From contig JAJZXX010000171.1 in the NCBI GenBank assembly GCA_021806205.1, forward strand, positions 1 to 38,878: a stretch of 38,878 nt of DNA. The letters run 5' to 3'. Source of the stretch: Bacillota bacterium (GTDB lineage Bacteria; Bacillota; Sulfobacillia; Sulfobacillales; Sulfobacillaceae). Position numbers and translations under genes: made by a program. Shown one piece after another: positions 23,822 to 32,045 of the stretch. Within the stretch, counting starts at the first letter, position 1. Every line of letters begins with the position of its first letter. The notes below the pieces were generated by a model. The model saw nothing but the letters and a program-made list of their open reading frames with translations. It was not told where the DNA came from and searched no databases.

Positions 23822-24346
23822 ATGGAAAAGTCCAATGGGCCATCCCAAACCACATTCGCAGGACGGGTCTTGCAAGTCCGCGTGGATCCCGTCATGGGTC
23901 GGTCGGGCCCGGGCTTTCGCGAGGTGGCCGTCCGACCGCAAGCGGTTGCCGTTATCGCGGAATCGGATCGCGGTGAAATTGTGGTAATCCGGCAGTTTCG
24001 CTGGGCCGTGGGTGACACTCTCTATGAACTGCCCGCAGGGCTGGTTGATCCGGGAGAAGGCCCTGAAGCGGCTGCCCGTCGTGAATTGGCTGAGGAGACC
24101 GGATACCGTGCTCGGGTGTGGCGGCCTCTCTTCGATATGTATACCAGCCCTGGCTTTACCACTGAGCGGATCAGTCTGTGGTCGGCGCAAGAGTTAACCT
24201 TAGGCCCGTCCAAATGGGATCCCGATGAAGAAATTGTTGTCGAGCGCTGGACTCGACAGCGGGCCTTGGAGGAAGTGGCTGCAAAGGTGGTGCACAACGG
24301 CATCTTTGTGGCGGGGTTGTTGTGGTGGCTGGCCCGGCCTACCTAA
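23822..24346 (+). CDS. Nudix hydrolase, ADP-ribose pyrophosphatase type
   Basis: This Nudix enzyme probably cleaves ADP-ribose to AMP and ribose 5-phosphate, as NudF does. The 174-residue product has the complete Nudix box GLVDPGEGPEAAARRELAEETGY (about 78-100): Gly, five residues, Glu, seven residues, Arg-Glu, then Glu-Glu and Gly, all in place. The preceding VVVIRQFRWAVGDTLYELPAG segment (its VIRQFR and ELPAG parts are diagnostic) is typical of the ADP-ribose group. In many Clostridia nudF lies beside spoIIM, as it does here (54 bases). The upstream 254 bases hold the repeats and possible small gene described above. Confidence 0.9.
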   Translation: MEKSNGPSQTTFAGRVLQVRVDPVMGRSGPGFREVAVRPQAVAVIAESDRGEIVVIRQFRWAVGDTLYELPAGLVDPGEGPEAAARRELAEETGYRARVWRPLFDMYTSPGFTTERISLWSAQELTLGPSKWDPDEEIVVERWTRQRALEEVAAKVVHNGIFVAGLLWWLARPT

Positions 24347-24399
24347 ACTTGTTCTGAACGGTCGATCCGGGACATAGGCTGGCCCTGGGGGTGGGCCTG

Positions 24400-25029
24400 A
24401 TGGTGACAGTCCCAGGCAATCGGATACAGGCTCATTTTGGGCGTTATACGACGGAACTCTATGTGGTTTTGGCGGCCTTAAGTGTAGGCGTGTTTTTGGG
24501 AGTGCTCGCGGTGACGACGCTGTCCTTGGCGGACAAGCTGACGTTGATGGCTTATGTCAAGCGGTTTGTCGATATGCAAGCCATGGCCCCCACTTATGGA
24601 AAGGTTTTTCGCCCGGCACTCATCCAAAATTTGAAGCTGCTGGGGATGCTGTATCTGTTAGGCGTCTCGGTGGCCGGCATGCCATTGGTGTTGGCGGCGG
24701 TGTTTTTTCGGGGCTTTGTGCTTGGGTTCGCGCTGGATTTTTTAATCACGGCCCTACATGGCCCGGGCGCGATACTCGGAATATTGACGGTTGGTCTGGA
24801 AAGTGTCTTTTTGGTCCCAGCGTTAATCATTGCGGCTGCTGTAGCCTTGGGGTTTTCCTGGGAACTGATTTCGCCGTCTAATCGGCAAAAGATGCCAAAT
24901 TTAGGGAAAAGTTTTGCCTATTTCACGGGCTTGATGATGACAATGGCTTTAGTAACCGTCGTGGGAACGTTTTTAGAAGCCTATGTCGCACCGCTCCTCA
25001 TACACCTGATGAGTGGCCTGGGGGCCTGA
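24400..25029 (+). CDS. spoIIM: Stage II sporulation protein M
   Basis: SpoIIM is a membrane protein of the DMP engulfment complex (SpoIIDMP), which remodels peptidoglycan during engulfment. ATG 24400 is taken as start (209 residues); an in-frame GTG at 24391 adds three codons. There are about five membrane helices (near 20-42, 75-95, 98-120, 128-150 and 178-200). The charged segment before the third helix and the repeated AVFFRGFVLGFALDF stretch match the family. No spoIID or spoIIP is in this window. SD evidence for either start is poor. Confidence 0.9.
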   Translation: MVTVPGNRIQAHFGRYTTELYVVLAALSVGVFLGVLAVTTLSLADKLTLMAYVKRFVDMQAMAPTYGKVFRPALIQNLKLLGMLYLLGVSVAGMPLVLAAVFFRGFVLGFALDFLITALHGPGAILGILTVGLESVFLVPALIIAAAVALGFSWELISPSNRQKMPNLGKSFAYFTGLMMTMALVTVVGTFLEAYVAPLLIHLMSGLGA

Positions 25030-25080
25030 ACCAGTTGTAAGGCTAGAGGCCATTTGCTACCCTTTACGTGAGGTGAGTTC

Positions 25081-26037
25081 ATGGCGGCGGGGGTTTGCAT
25101 CATTACGGGAGGGCTCGGGTACATCGGGCAGTCGTTAGCAGCATATCTTTCAGATCTTGGGGAGAGTCCCGTGATTGTCGACCGGCGTGCGATTCCCAGT
25201 CAGGTCGCGGGTATTCCTATTGTCAGCGGGGACGTGGGGGATGAGGGGACCTGGGAGAGATTTGTGGGCCAGCCGATCCGTTGCGTGTTCCATTGTGCCG
25301 GACTTATCCAGGTCGCGGAATCGGTGAGGGAGGCGGCGCGGTATTTTGACGACAATGTTGTAGCTGGACTCAACATGTTGCGGTATTTGGGCGAACGGGA
25401 ATCCGTCCCCATGGTTTTTTCATCATCTGCGGCCGTTTACGGTGCGCCGAAAGTCACACCCATTCCTGAAGCGACTTCACTCAACCCGATGAGTCCCTAC
25501 GGCGTCACGAAGCGGCACTTCGAGGAGATCCTATCCGCTTATGAGAGGGCGTATGGGTCACCCCGGTATGTGGCCCTCCGTTACTTCAATGCCGCAGGGC
25601 GCTATGCCGACGTGATAGAAAATCACGAGCCTGAAACCCATTTGCTTCCGCGCTTTTTGGCTGCGGCCCATGCCGGCCAAGCCCCCGTCATTTATGGAAC
25701 GGACTATGAGACTCCGGATGGAACGGCCGTGCGCGATTACGTTCACATTCAAGATTTGGTCAGGGCTCATGTGGCGGCTTTAGCGTATCTCGATCAGGGG
25801 GGGACCCCGACCGTGTTCAACGTGGGGGCGGGCCGGGGCGTTTCGGTTCTCGAAGTGTCTGCGGCGATCAAAGAACAGGTCCCGGGGTTGCTGGACCCGC
25901 GGTTTGAGCCGAGGCGCCCAGGCGATCCGCCCGTTTTGGTTGCGGATATCAGCAAAGCGCGTGAGGCCCTGGCGTGGACACCGGAGGCGTCCGACATCAG
26001 ACAAATCGTGGCGGACTTGGTCAGGGAAGAATTGTGA
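25081..26037 (+). CDS. galE: NAD-dependent sugar epimerase, UDP-glucose 4-epimerase type
   Basis: This is a short-chain dehydrogenase/reductase of 318 residues that probably interconverts UDP-glucose and UDP-galactose (or an N-acetyl form) for envelope sugars. The NAD loop is GGLGYIG (about 10-16). Catalytic Ser is in FSSSAAVYG, and the YxxxK pair is in SPYGVTKRHFE (about 139-149). ALRYFNAAG and AVRDYVHIQDLV are GalE signatures. An SD-like GAGGTGAG (25070-25077) precedes ATG 25081. The stop overlaps the DUF423 start as GTGA. The substrate remains uncertain because GalE relatives vary. Confidence 0.85.
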   Translation: MAAGVCIITGGLGYIGQSLAAYLSDLGESPVIVDRRAIPSQVAGIPIVSGDVGDEGTWERFVGQPIRCVFHCAGLIQVAESVREAARYFDDNVVAGLNMLRYLGERESVPMVFSSSAAVYGAPKVTPIPEATSLNPMSPYGVTKRHFEEILSAYERAYGSPRYVALRYFNAAGRYADVIENHEPETHLLPRFLAAAHAGQAPVIYGTDYETPDGTAVRDYVHIQDLVRAHVAALAYLDQGGTPTVFNVGAGRGVSVLEVSAAIKEQVPGLLDPRFEPRRPGDPPVLVADISKAREALAWTPEASDIRQIVADLVREEL

Positions 26038-26417
26038 CGGCATTACTGGTCGTGGGAGCGTTGTCCGCCTTGATTGGGGTGGGAATGGGGGCGTTTGGCG
26101 CACACCCCTTGGCGAAAAAGATGGGTGATCCCGGCGATCGGCGATTACACGGATATCGGACGGGCGTGCAATATCACTTACTTCACGCCGTTGCGATTGT
26201 CGTGACGGCGGTCATGGCGCGATCATGGTCCGGCCAGGACCTGATTGTGGTGTCGGGATGGTTATTTTTTGCGGGAATTGTATTGTTTTCGGGCAGTCTT
26301 TATGGGATAGCCTTTGGGAAAATCGGAGGCCGGCTCGGACTTTTGACGCCCATAGGCGGATTAGCGTTCATGGCAGGGTGGGCCAGCGTGGCGCTTAGCG
26401 CAATGCCCAAACTCTAG
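26034..26417 (+). CDS. DUF423 family membrane protein
   Basis: This DUF423 (YgdD/YwdK-type) protein has unknown function. GTG 26034 overlaps the galE stop by four bases, and a longer in-frame ORF start at 25974 lies within galE. The 127-residue product has four membrane helices. The family features are the N-terminal VGALSALIGVGMGAFGAHPL (about 7-26) followed by a hydrophilic loop with a His (RTGVQYHLLHAVA), GSLYGIAFG and the C-terminal TPIGGLAFMAGW. These make the family call fairly secure. The next gene begins 22 bases on. Confidence 0.9.
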   Translation: MTALLVVGALSALIGVGMGAFGAHPLAKKMGDPGDRRLHGYRTGVQYHLLHAVAIVVTAVMARSWSGQDLIVVSGWLFFAGIVLFSGSLYGIAFGKIGGRLGLLTPIGGLAFMAGWASVALSAMPKL

Positions 26418-26439
26418 AAGGCGTACAAGGGGGATACCG

Positions 26440-27213
26440 ATGGATCAGACGATGGTGCGTCAGATATTGGGGCTTTCGGACTTGTTGGAGGTCAAAAGTG
26501 CGCTGGTGATCGAGCCGCATCCGGATGACAATGAGGTGGGCGCGGGGGCCACCGTGAAAGAGTGGCTCGACCGGAAAGTCCGAGTCGTCTATCTCACCGT
26601 GACCGATGGACGGTGTGGCACGGAGGATCCCCGAGTGAGCGGTGAAGAGATGATTGAAACAAGACGGCGGGAGCGTCAAGAAGTCAATCGCCTCTTAGGT
26701 GTGCAAGAAAGTTACAACTTAGGGTTTGAGGACGGCGGTAATTGGAGCGAATATCAGCTAATGGCGGTTTTGGTCCCTCTAATCCGTCAATTCCGGCCCG
26801 AACTTCTCATGACAGTCGATCCCTGGACCCCTTATGAAAGTCATCCTGACCACGTGAAGACGGGCAAGGCGTGCACCGCCGCACTCATATCCGCCAAGAA
26901 CGGAGTAGCCTTTAAAGGGCAAGGTGACCCTCACACTGTACCTCAGGTAGCATTTTACGGTACCGCCTATCCGAATACCTTTATTGACGTAACAAGTACT
27001 TGGGACGTAAAGATCCAGGCGTTATTGGCACACCACTCACAATTTCAGGAAGATCCTGCCTCAGCGCTCTATTTAGATTTTCTTTCAGCCGAGGCGGAAC
27101 GGCTTTTCCGCGACCATGCGGAACATCGGGACGATGGGAGCGGCCGGATGGAAGCCTTTAAGGTGCTGGCCCAATTGCAATTACATTTTTTCCCGGACGC
27201 GATCCGCAGTTGA
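26440..27213 (+). CDS. PIG-L family deacetylase (LmbE-like)
   Basis: This is a zinc-dependent N-deacetylase of the PIG-L/LmbE family. Members act on N-acetylglucosaminyl compounds, for example in bacillithiol or mycothiol synthesis (BshB, MshB). The 257-residue product has PHPDDNEVGAGAT (about residues 26-38; the usual HPDDE is HPDDNE, so the acidic residue is one place later) and a second metal site in SHPDHVKTGKA (about 137-147). The general base Asp is conserved in HPDD. ATG 26440 follows an A/G-rich sequence AAGGGGGA (26427-26434). The family is certain; the substrate is not. It lies after galE and DUF423 in a probable operon. Confidence 0.88.
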   Translation: MDQTMVRQILGLSDLLEVKSALVIEPHPDDNEVGAGATVKEWLDRKVRVVYLTVTDGRCGTEDPRVSGEEMIETRRRERQEVNRLLGVQESYNLGFEDGGNWSEYQLMAVLVPLIRQFRPELLMTVDPWTPYESHPDHVKTGKACTAALISAKNGVAFKGQGDPHTVPQVAFYGTAYPNTFIDVTSTWDVKIQALLAHHSQFQEDPASALYLDFLSAEAERLFRDHAEHRDDGSGRMEAFKVLAQLQLHFFPDAIRS

Positions 27214-27396
27214 GCGGATGCGGTTAATCAGTCCGTTTTTCTATTTCTAATTTCCAAAGTAAGGGAGTTTCGTATAGGGGTGTAGCTGGCCAGACGTATC
27301 GCACAAATAAGTAATAGATTTTTAGGATAGAATCCGATAGACTAAGGTTAGATTGGTCGCTGTGAAGTCTTTTAGGCTGACGGCGAAGAGAAGATT

Positions 27397-27485
27397 GGCG
27401 CTAGGGGTGCCCCATTGGGGCTGAGAAACGGCTTTCCGTTAACCCTTAGAACTCGACCTGGATAATGCCAGCGGGAGAAAGTGCC
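27397..27485 (+). promoter_or_regulatory. TPP riboswitch (THI element)
   Basis: All THI-box landmarks are present: P1 GGCGCT (27397-27402)/AGTGCC (27480-27485), GGGGTGCC and CTGAGA in the pyrimidine-sensing arm, and ACCCTTAGAACTCGACCTGGATAATGCC (clearest parts CTTAGAAC and GGATAATGCC) in the pyrophosphate-sensing arm. It binds thiamin diphosphate. The 187 bases from 27213 to 27396 hold no gene; a promoter must lie there, but I could not fix one. The downstream hairpins make this an OFF switch for the thiamin importer. Confidence 0.95.
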
Positions 27486-27486
27486 G

Positions 27487-27542
27487 GAGCATCGCCCGAT
27501 GCTCAACCGCATTCCGCTCGGCCCCAGGCCAGCGGCTTTTTT
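27487..27542 (+). terminator. Expression platform of the TPP riboswitch: hairpin and terminator
   Basis: First comes a perfect GAGCATC-GCCC-GATGCTC hairpin (27487-27504). Next, CCGCT (27514-27518)/AGCGG (27531-27535) and an inner GGCC/GGCC pair form a stem, followed by C and six T (27537-27542). This is an intrinsic terminator about 20 bases before the ykoE start. Ligand binding is expected to favour it, so transcription stops when TPP is plentiful. Confidence 0.85.
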
Positions 27543-27561
27543 AATTGGGGAGGTTAGAGCG

Positions 27562-28134
27562 GTGCAGTGGAAAATGCGGGATATTGTATTGACAGCAATT
27601 TTTTCAGCGTTGTCGGGGGCTATTTATTTGGGGTGGGATTTCTTGTTCAAGGCTGTTCCGGTGGCTAACCCGGTTGCGGCAGCCGCGTTCAATGGACTTT
27701 GGTGGATTGCCGGGGGGATTGTGCCTTACGTGATTCGCCGTCCGGGGGCGGCATTATTGGCCGAGTCGATCGGGGGATTCGTGGAATTTGCGTTGGGCAG
27801 TCCCTACGGGATTCAAGCTTTTACGATCGGCATCGCTCAGGGACTCGGGATTGAGATGGGCTTTATGTTGGGGCGGTATCGACGCTACAGTCCCCTGTGG
27901 GTGATGTTCTCTTGCGCCTTGGGGGGCATTGGCAATTACGTGTACTCCTACTTTTATTATGGCGTGAACCAATACACCGCGGCCATCCAACTCGGATACA
28001 TTGTGGTCACTATGTTGAGCGGCGCGGTGTTAGCGGGATTGCTGTCTTGGCTTATCGCTCGCGCCTTAGGGCGCACCGGAGTGCTTAACAACTTTCAAGG
28101 AGGGCGCGACATTCAGCCGAGGGGCTCGGCGTGA
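27562..28134 (+). CDS. ykoE: YkoE-type ECF transporter S component (thiamin-related)
   Basis: YkoE is the substrate-binding membrane subunit of an energy-coupling factor importer, with hydroxymethylpyrimidine or thiamin as likely cargo. GTG 27562 has GGGGAGGT (27547-27554) seven bases upstream; the longer frame (from 27481) would start inside the riboswitch region. The 190-residue product begins VQWKMRDIVLTAIFSALSG and has about five to six membrane helices. NPVAAAAFNGLWWIAGG and LAESIGGFVEFALGSPYG are YkoE-type segments. Control by a TPP riboswitch supports a thiamin-related cargo. The stop overlaps the fused ATPase/permease gene by four bases. Confidence 0.9.
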   Translation: MQWKMRDIVLTAIFSALSGAIYLGWDFLFKAVPVANPVAAAAFNGLWWIAGGIVPYVIRRPGAALLAESIGGFVEFALGSPYGIQAFTIGIAQGLGIEMGFMLGRYRRYSPLWVMFSCALGGIGNYVYSYFYYGVNQYTAAIQLGYIVVTMLSGAVLAGLLSWLIARALGRTGVLNNFQGGRDIQPRGSA

Positions 28135-30386
28135 TGGCGGTTAAAGTGGGGCCGCTGCAGTCTGATTCCGTAGCATCCTTTAGGGATGTGTCCGTGGACT
28201 TCGGGCCGGATCGGGCTCTTTCGCGTGTCAACTGGGACTGGCGGTGGGGCGAATCGGTGCTGGTGGTGGGACCGAGCGGCGCTGGGAAATCCACGTTAGC
28301 CATGCTTGCCACGGGACTTGTTCCGGGGAGTGTAGAGGCCCAGGTATTGGGACAGGTGGTGCGCGATAAGCGATTATCGCGCCCTGGCGCCGTCGGCTAC
28401 GTGTTTCAGGATGCGGATAGCCAGTTCTGCCAGATACGCGCCGGTGAAGAGGTGGCCTTTGGCCTGGAGAACACTTTGGTGGACTCCGATCGCATGGATG
28501 ATGCGGTGCGTGACGCGCTTACGACCGTGGGCTTGGCCATCGACCCCCATCTCGAGCATTCGATGCTGTCGGGAGGAACGAAACAAAAGCTCGCACTGGC
28601 ATGCGCCATGGCATTGAAACCCGATGTGCTTATCCTAGACGAGCCGACCGCCAATTTGGATCCGGCATCGACCCACGCGGTGTTTTCACAGGTCCAGGAT
28701 CTTTTGGAAACGGGCGTTACCGTGATGGTGATTGAGCATAAGTATGAAGCACTGGTAGACCGCATTCCCTGGATGGTGCTGCTCGACCGGAACGGCTCGA
28801 TTTATCGTACCGGCCCGACTTTAAAACTCCTCAATCAAGAGCGTGATTGGATGCTGAGCCAGGGACTTATTGTACCGCCCCGCATGCGGGATCGGACCCG
28901 GGTATCGTTGGGGCGCCCGGTGCTTCAGCTTGATGACGTTGCCGCGCGCTATACCCGGAAAGCGCCCGACGCCATTCAGAACGTGTCGTTAGCAATTCAT
29001 GGAGGCGAATTGGTGGCTTTAGTGGGAGCCAATGGCGCCGGAAAGTCTACGCTTCTAAAAGTGATGGCCGGTTTAATGTCTCCGTCCCGCGGCAGTCTGG
29101 TTGGCGATTCAAAAGGTGTGGCCATGGGATTTCAAAACCCCGAGCACCAGTTCGTCTTTGAACGGGTCGTGGATGAACTGGCGAATCGCTATGTGGGTAA
29201 TGAACGACCCGATTCGGTCAGCGACCTCCTAGAGGAGTTCCGTTTGGGAACCGAGGCCGAAAAGAGCCCATACGCCTTAAGCCAAGGCCAAAAACGGCGT
29301 CTATCGGTTGCGGTTATGGTCCAGCAAGATCGGTCGGTCTATTGTTTGGACGAACCCACGTTTGGACAGGACGCGGCTACGCGTGAAACTATCATGACCC
29401 GGCTGGCTTTTCGTCAAGAGCAGGGCGCTGCCGTCATCATCTCCACGCACGACCTTGATTTGGTGGAAAATTGGGCGTCCCGGGTGATTGCGTTAGACGA
29501 AGGCGAATTGGTGTTTGACGGGTCTTTTCAGGATCTGAAGCAGCGTCCGGATGTCTTGGCGCGCTGCCGGCTCATTGGCGGGGGGGCTGAAGGCACCGTG
29601 AAAAGCACCAAGTCTCGGTTTGCAATACCTTCGGATGCCGTGAAAAATAGTGCGGTGGGTCGGCTCAATCCGGCTTTTAAATTATTCAGCATCTTAGTGG
29701 CCGCGGGATTCACCGCATTTGCGCATCGTTTGAGTCAGGCCATCCCGCTCGCCGTACTGCCGATTATGCTGCTGATCTTTTTCAGCGGACTGACGGTCGG
29801 GCGCGTCACCAAGCGGCTATTGCCCTTTGTGGTCTTTTTCGCTATGTATACGTGGATGATGACGGCCTATGCGGCGGTCGGGCCCCATACGCCGGTCGTG
29901 CATTTTTTATGGTATCGGCTGAGTTATCCGGGATTTATGAAAGGATTGGTGTTGGGGTTTCGGATGCTCGCCGCGGTTGCGTTTGGTCTCTTATTTGTTT
30001 CGACCGTGGATTTAGTCCAATTAGTAAAAAGTCTCAGTCGGAATTTTCGCGTGCCGCCGCGGTTTGCCTATGGGACACTGGCAGGATTACGGTTTTTCCC
30101 TCAGTTTCAAGAAGAGTGGGCGAAGCTAAGGATGGCCCGCAAGGTGCGCGGCCGCGAAGTGGGCTGGTCGTTGGGCCGGGTCGTCACCTATGCGCTGCCG
30201 CTCTTGAGCGATGCGGTTCGACTTTCCGAACGGGTGGCCATTGCCATGGAAGCCCGGGGCTTCGTGGGTGAAGCAGCCTTAAGGTCCACCGGAAGAACCT
30301 ATTATCATCCATCGTCGCGGGGACCGCGTGACCTCATCTTCGGGATAGTTGTGGTCGGGTTGACCGTGTTGGCGCTCTGGCACTAA
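28131..30386 (+). CDS. Fused ECF transporter: two ATPase domains plus EcfT (YkoD-YkoC fusion)
   Basis: This 751-residue protein joins three modules that are usually two or three genes. The first ABC ATPase (about 15-240) has Walker A GPSGAGKS, signature LSGGTKQKLALA and Walker B VLILDEPTANLDP. The second (about 265-470) has Walker A GANGAGKS, signature LSQGQKRRLSVA and DEPTFGQD. Residues 500-751 form the EcfT membrane subunit with about five helices and two Ala-Arg-Gly coupling motifs (KVRGRE, MEARGF). In Bacillus, YkoD has the two ATPases and YkoC is the EcfT subunit. It powers YkoE. GTG 28131 or ATG 28134 can start it; GAGGGG (28119-28124) serves either. Confidence 0.9.
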   Translation: MMAVKVGPLQSDSVASFRDVSVDFGPDRALSRVNWDWRWGESVLVVGPSGAGKSTLAMLATGLVPGSVEAQVLGQVVRDKRLSRPGAVGYVFQDADSQFCQIRAGEEVAFGLENTLVDSDRMDDAVRDALTTVGLAIDPHLEHSMLSGGTKQKLALACAMALKPDVLILDEPTANLDPASTHAVFSQVQDLLETGVTVMVIEHKYEALVDRIPWMVLLDRNGSIYRTGPTLKLLNQERDWMLSQGLIVPPRMRDRTRVSLGRPVLQLDDVAARYTRKAPDAIQNVSLAIHGGELVALVGANGAGKSTLLKVMAGLMSPSRGSLVGDSKGVAMGFQNPEHQFVFERVVDELANRYVGNERPDSVSDLLEEFRLGTEAEKSPYALSQGQKRRLSVAVMVQQDRSVYCLDEPTFGQDAATRETIMTRLAFRQEQGAAVIISTHDLDLVENWASRVIALDEGELVFDGSFQDLKQRPDVLARCRLIGGGAEGTVKSTKSRFAIPSDAVKNSAVGRLNPAFKLFSILVAAGFTAFAHRLSQAIPLAVLPIMLLIFFSGLTVGRVTKRLLPFVVFFAMYTWMMTAYAAVGPHTPVVHFLWYRLSYPGFMKGLVLGFRMLAAVAFGLLFVSTVDLVQLVKSLSRNFRVPPRFAYGTLAGLRFFPQFQEEWAKLRMARKVRGREVGWSLGRVVTYALPLLSDAVRLSERVAIAMEARGFVGEAALRSTGRTYYHPSSRGPRDLIFGIVVVGLTVLALWH

Positions 30387-30470
30387 GATCCGGGCTGACC
30401 TTTGTGGGGACTATCACATCAATCGCCGCTAGTGGCAGGAATTCAAGTGCTCTCGTCGAACTCTGCGCTT

Positions 30471-31928
30471 ATGATGGTTACAGCGGAACCCTTGGGACAT
30501 AGGAACAACGTTCCACGGTCAAGAAGAGTTTGGCGGGTGTTGTGGTTTAGCGGTTTATTGTGCGTGGTCTATACGGCACTCGGCGTGTTCCGATTATACA
30601 CGGGCCGGGCTTGTGCCTGGGACTTTGGATACTACTCCCAGATTTTATGGATGATATCGCACGGGGATCTTGCGGCCCGGTCTACGCTGAATGGTCATTT
30701 GGCATTGACGGATGCGGGTTCTGCCATCCTATACCCGCTTGGCATGATTTATCCGTGGATGGGTTCCGTAGGCATTTTGTTGCTGCAGTCTATAGCCCTG
30801 GCGTCGGGCATCCCGTTTTTAGACTGGTGGGTCCGGCGGGTCGGATTGCCCGGATGGATGGGTTGGACAGTGTTCGGGTTGTGGTCGTGCTATCCCGCGA
30901 TACTGGGCCCGGCCTTGTTCGACTGGCATCCGGACACCTTAGCGATTCCCCTGGCATTTTACGCGGTCTGGGCTATCGAGACCAACCGCCCCTGGCATTT
31001 TTGGGCGGCGTCGTTGGGACTTCTGTCCACCAAAGTCACAGCAACCTTGGTGATCGTGGGACTCGCGGTGCCCTGGCTGATGAAAAGGCGCTGGGCATTG
31101 GCAATATCCGCCGCTAGCGTAGGGCTTATGGTGATGATTGGGGAGGTCGACCTCCTGTTCCCCTGGATGATCGGCCATGTTATGCCGCAGTGGCAGCAAA
31201 ATTACGGCTGGTTGGGCCCCACCCCCGAGGCAGGCCTGGTGGCGATCATCACGCACCCTTTGGCGGTGATGGCGCAAATTATTGATAAGGCGCGTCTTTA
31301 TTATGTCGCGGCTTTGGTGGTGCCGATAGGCATACTACCGGCATTTGTGGGGCTAGGACGCCCGGGTTGGGCCTATCCGGCCTGGCTGGTCATGGCGTTT
31401 AACGGGCTTTCCATGTTTTCAGGCCAAGTCAACCCCTTTAATCAATATTCGGTGACCGTTGCTCCTTTCCTGTTCGTATCACTCGTCGTGCTATTAGCCA
31501 GGGTGGCATCGCGGCCCCCTCGGTATGCCGTGGTAGGGCTCATCCTGATGGCCTTTAGCCTGACCTTGTGGGGAACATTTGAGAAAGCGATTATCTGGGA
31601 GAATGCGCCCCCGACCAAGGCCCTAAACCAGGCTCTTGGGATGATTCCTCCGGGTGTGCCTGTCCTTGGGCAAAATGCCACCCTGGCACGCCTCTCAGAC
31701 CGTCGTATGGTGCGCCTGCTTCCTCTACCGAGGAAGGTTGCGCCCGATATGAGAGTAATTCTCACCAAGGACGTCAATCCGCTCTTAGGTCCATATTTCC
31801 GTCGGCGCATTGCGCATACCATTGCGCGATTGTCCGAGGACCACGGACAATGGCAGGTTCTCTTTCATGAAGGCCAGGTCTGGGTCTTTAAACCGCGATT
31901 ATCCGGGAGGCCTTCGGGAAGAAATTAA
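30471..31928 (+). CDS. DUF2079 polytopic membrane protein
   Basis: This large membrane protein has about ten to eleven helices and resembles the DUF2079 family, whose members may be lipid-linked sugar transferases of the GT-C type; function is not proven. The start is uncertain: frames open from TTG 30402, GTG 30432 or ATG 30471 (485 residues), none with a clear SD. Near the N-terminus are DFGYYSQILWMISHGD and STLNGHLALTDAGSAILYPLG (short parts only), resembling the family motif in which His and Asp may act in catalysis. The mention of two Asp/His-rich loops (FDWHPDTLAIPLA) also fits. It is plus-strand and convergent with the reductase gene. Confidence 0.75.
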   Translation: MMVTAEPLGHRNNVPRSRRVWRVLWFSGLLCVVYTALGVFRLYTGRACAWDFGYYSQILWMISHGDLAARSTLNGHLALTDAGSAILYPLGMIYPWMGSVGILLLQSIALASGIPFLDWWVRRVGLPGWMGWTVFGLWSCYPAILGPALFDWHPDTLAIPLAFYAVWAIETNRPWHFWAASLGLLSTKVTATLVIVGLAVPWLMKRRWALAISAASVGLMVMIGEVDLLFPWMIGHVMPQWQQNYGWLGPTPEAGLVAIITHPLAVMAQIIDKARLYYVAALVVPIGILPAFVGLGRPGWAYPAWLVMAFNGLSMFSGQVNPFNQYSVTVAPFLFVSLVVLLARVASRPPRYAVVGLILMAFSLTLWGTFEKAIIWENAPPTKALNQALGMIPPGVPVLGQNATLARLSDRRMVRLLPLPRKVAPDMRVILTKDVNPLLGPYFRRRIAHTIARLSEDHGQWQVLFHEGQVWVFKPRLSGRPSGRN

Positions 31929-32045
31929 ATTCCGGCTGCTATTTACCCCCTAGAAGGACATTGTGGTCGGGATTGGTTGATGCGCGGCGGACCCATGCGG
32001 CGACTGTCGGGGGTCTCCCTTCGCGCGGTTTTTGGTGTATGGGCC

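Noticed and set aside
27481..27561. N-terminal extension of YkoE starting at GTG 27481
   Set aside because: It would translate the riboswitch expression platform; a strong SD supports GTG 27562 instead.
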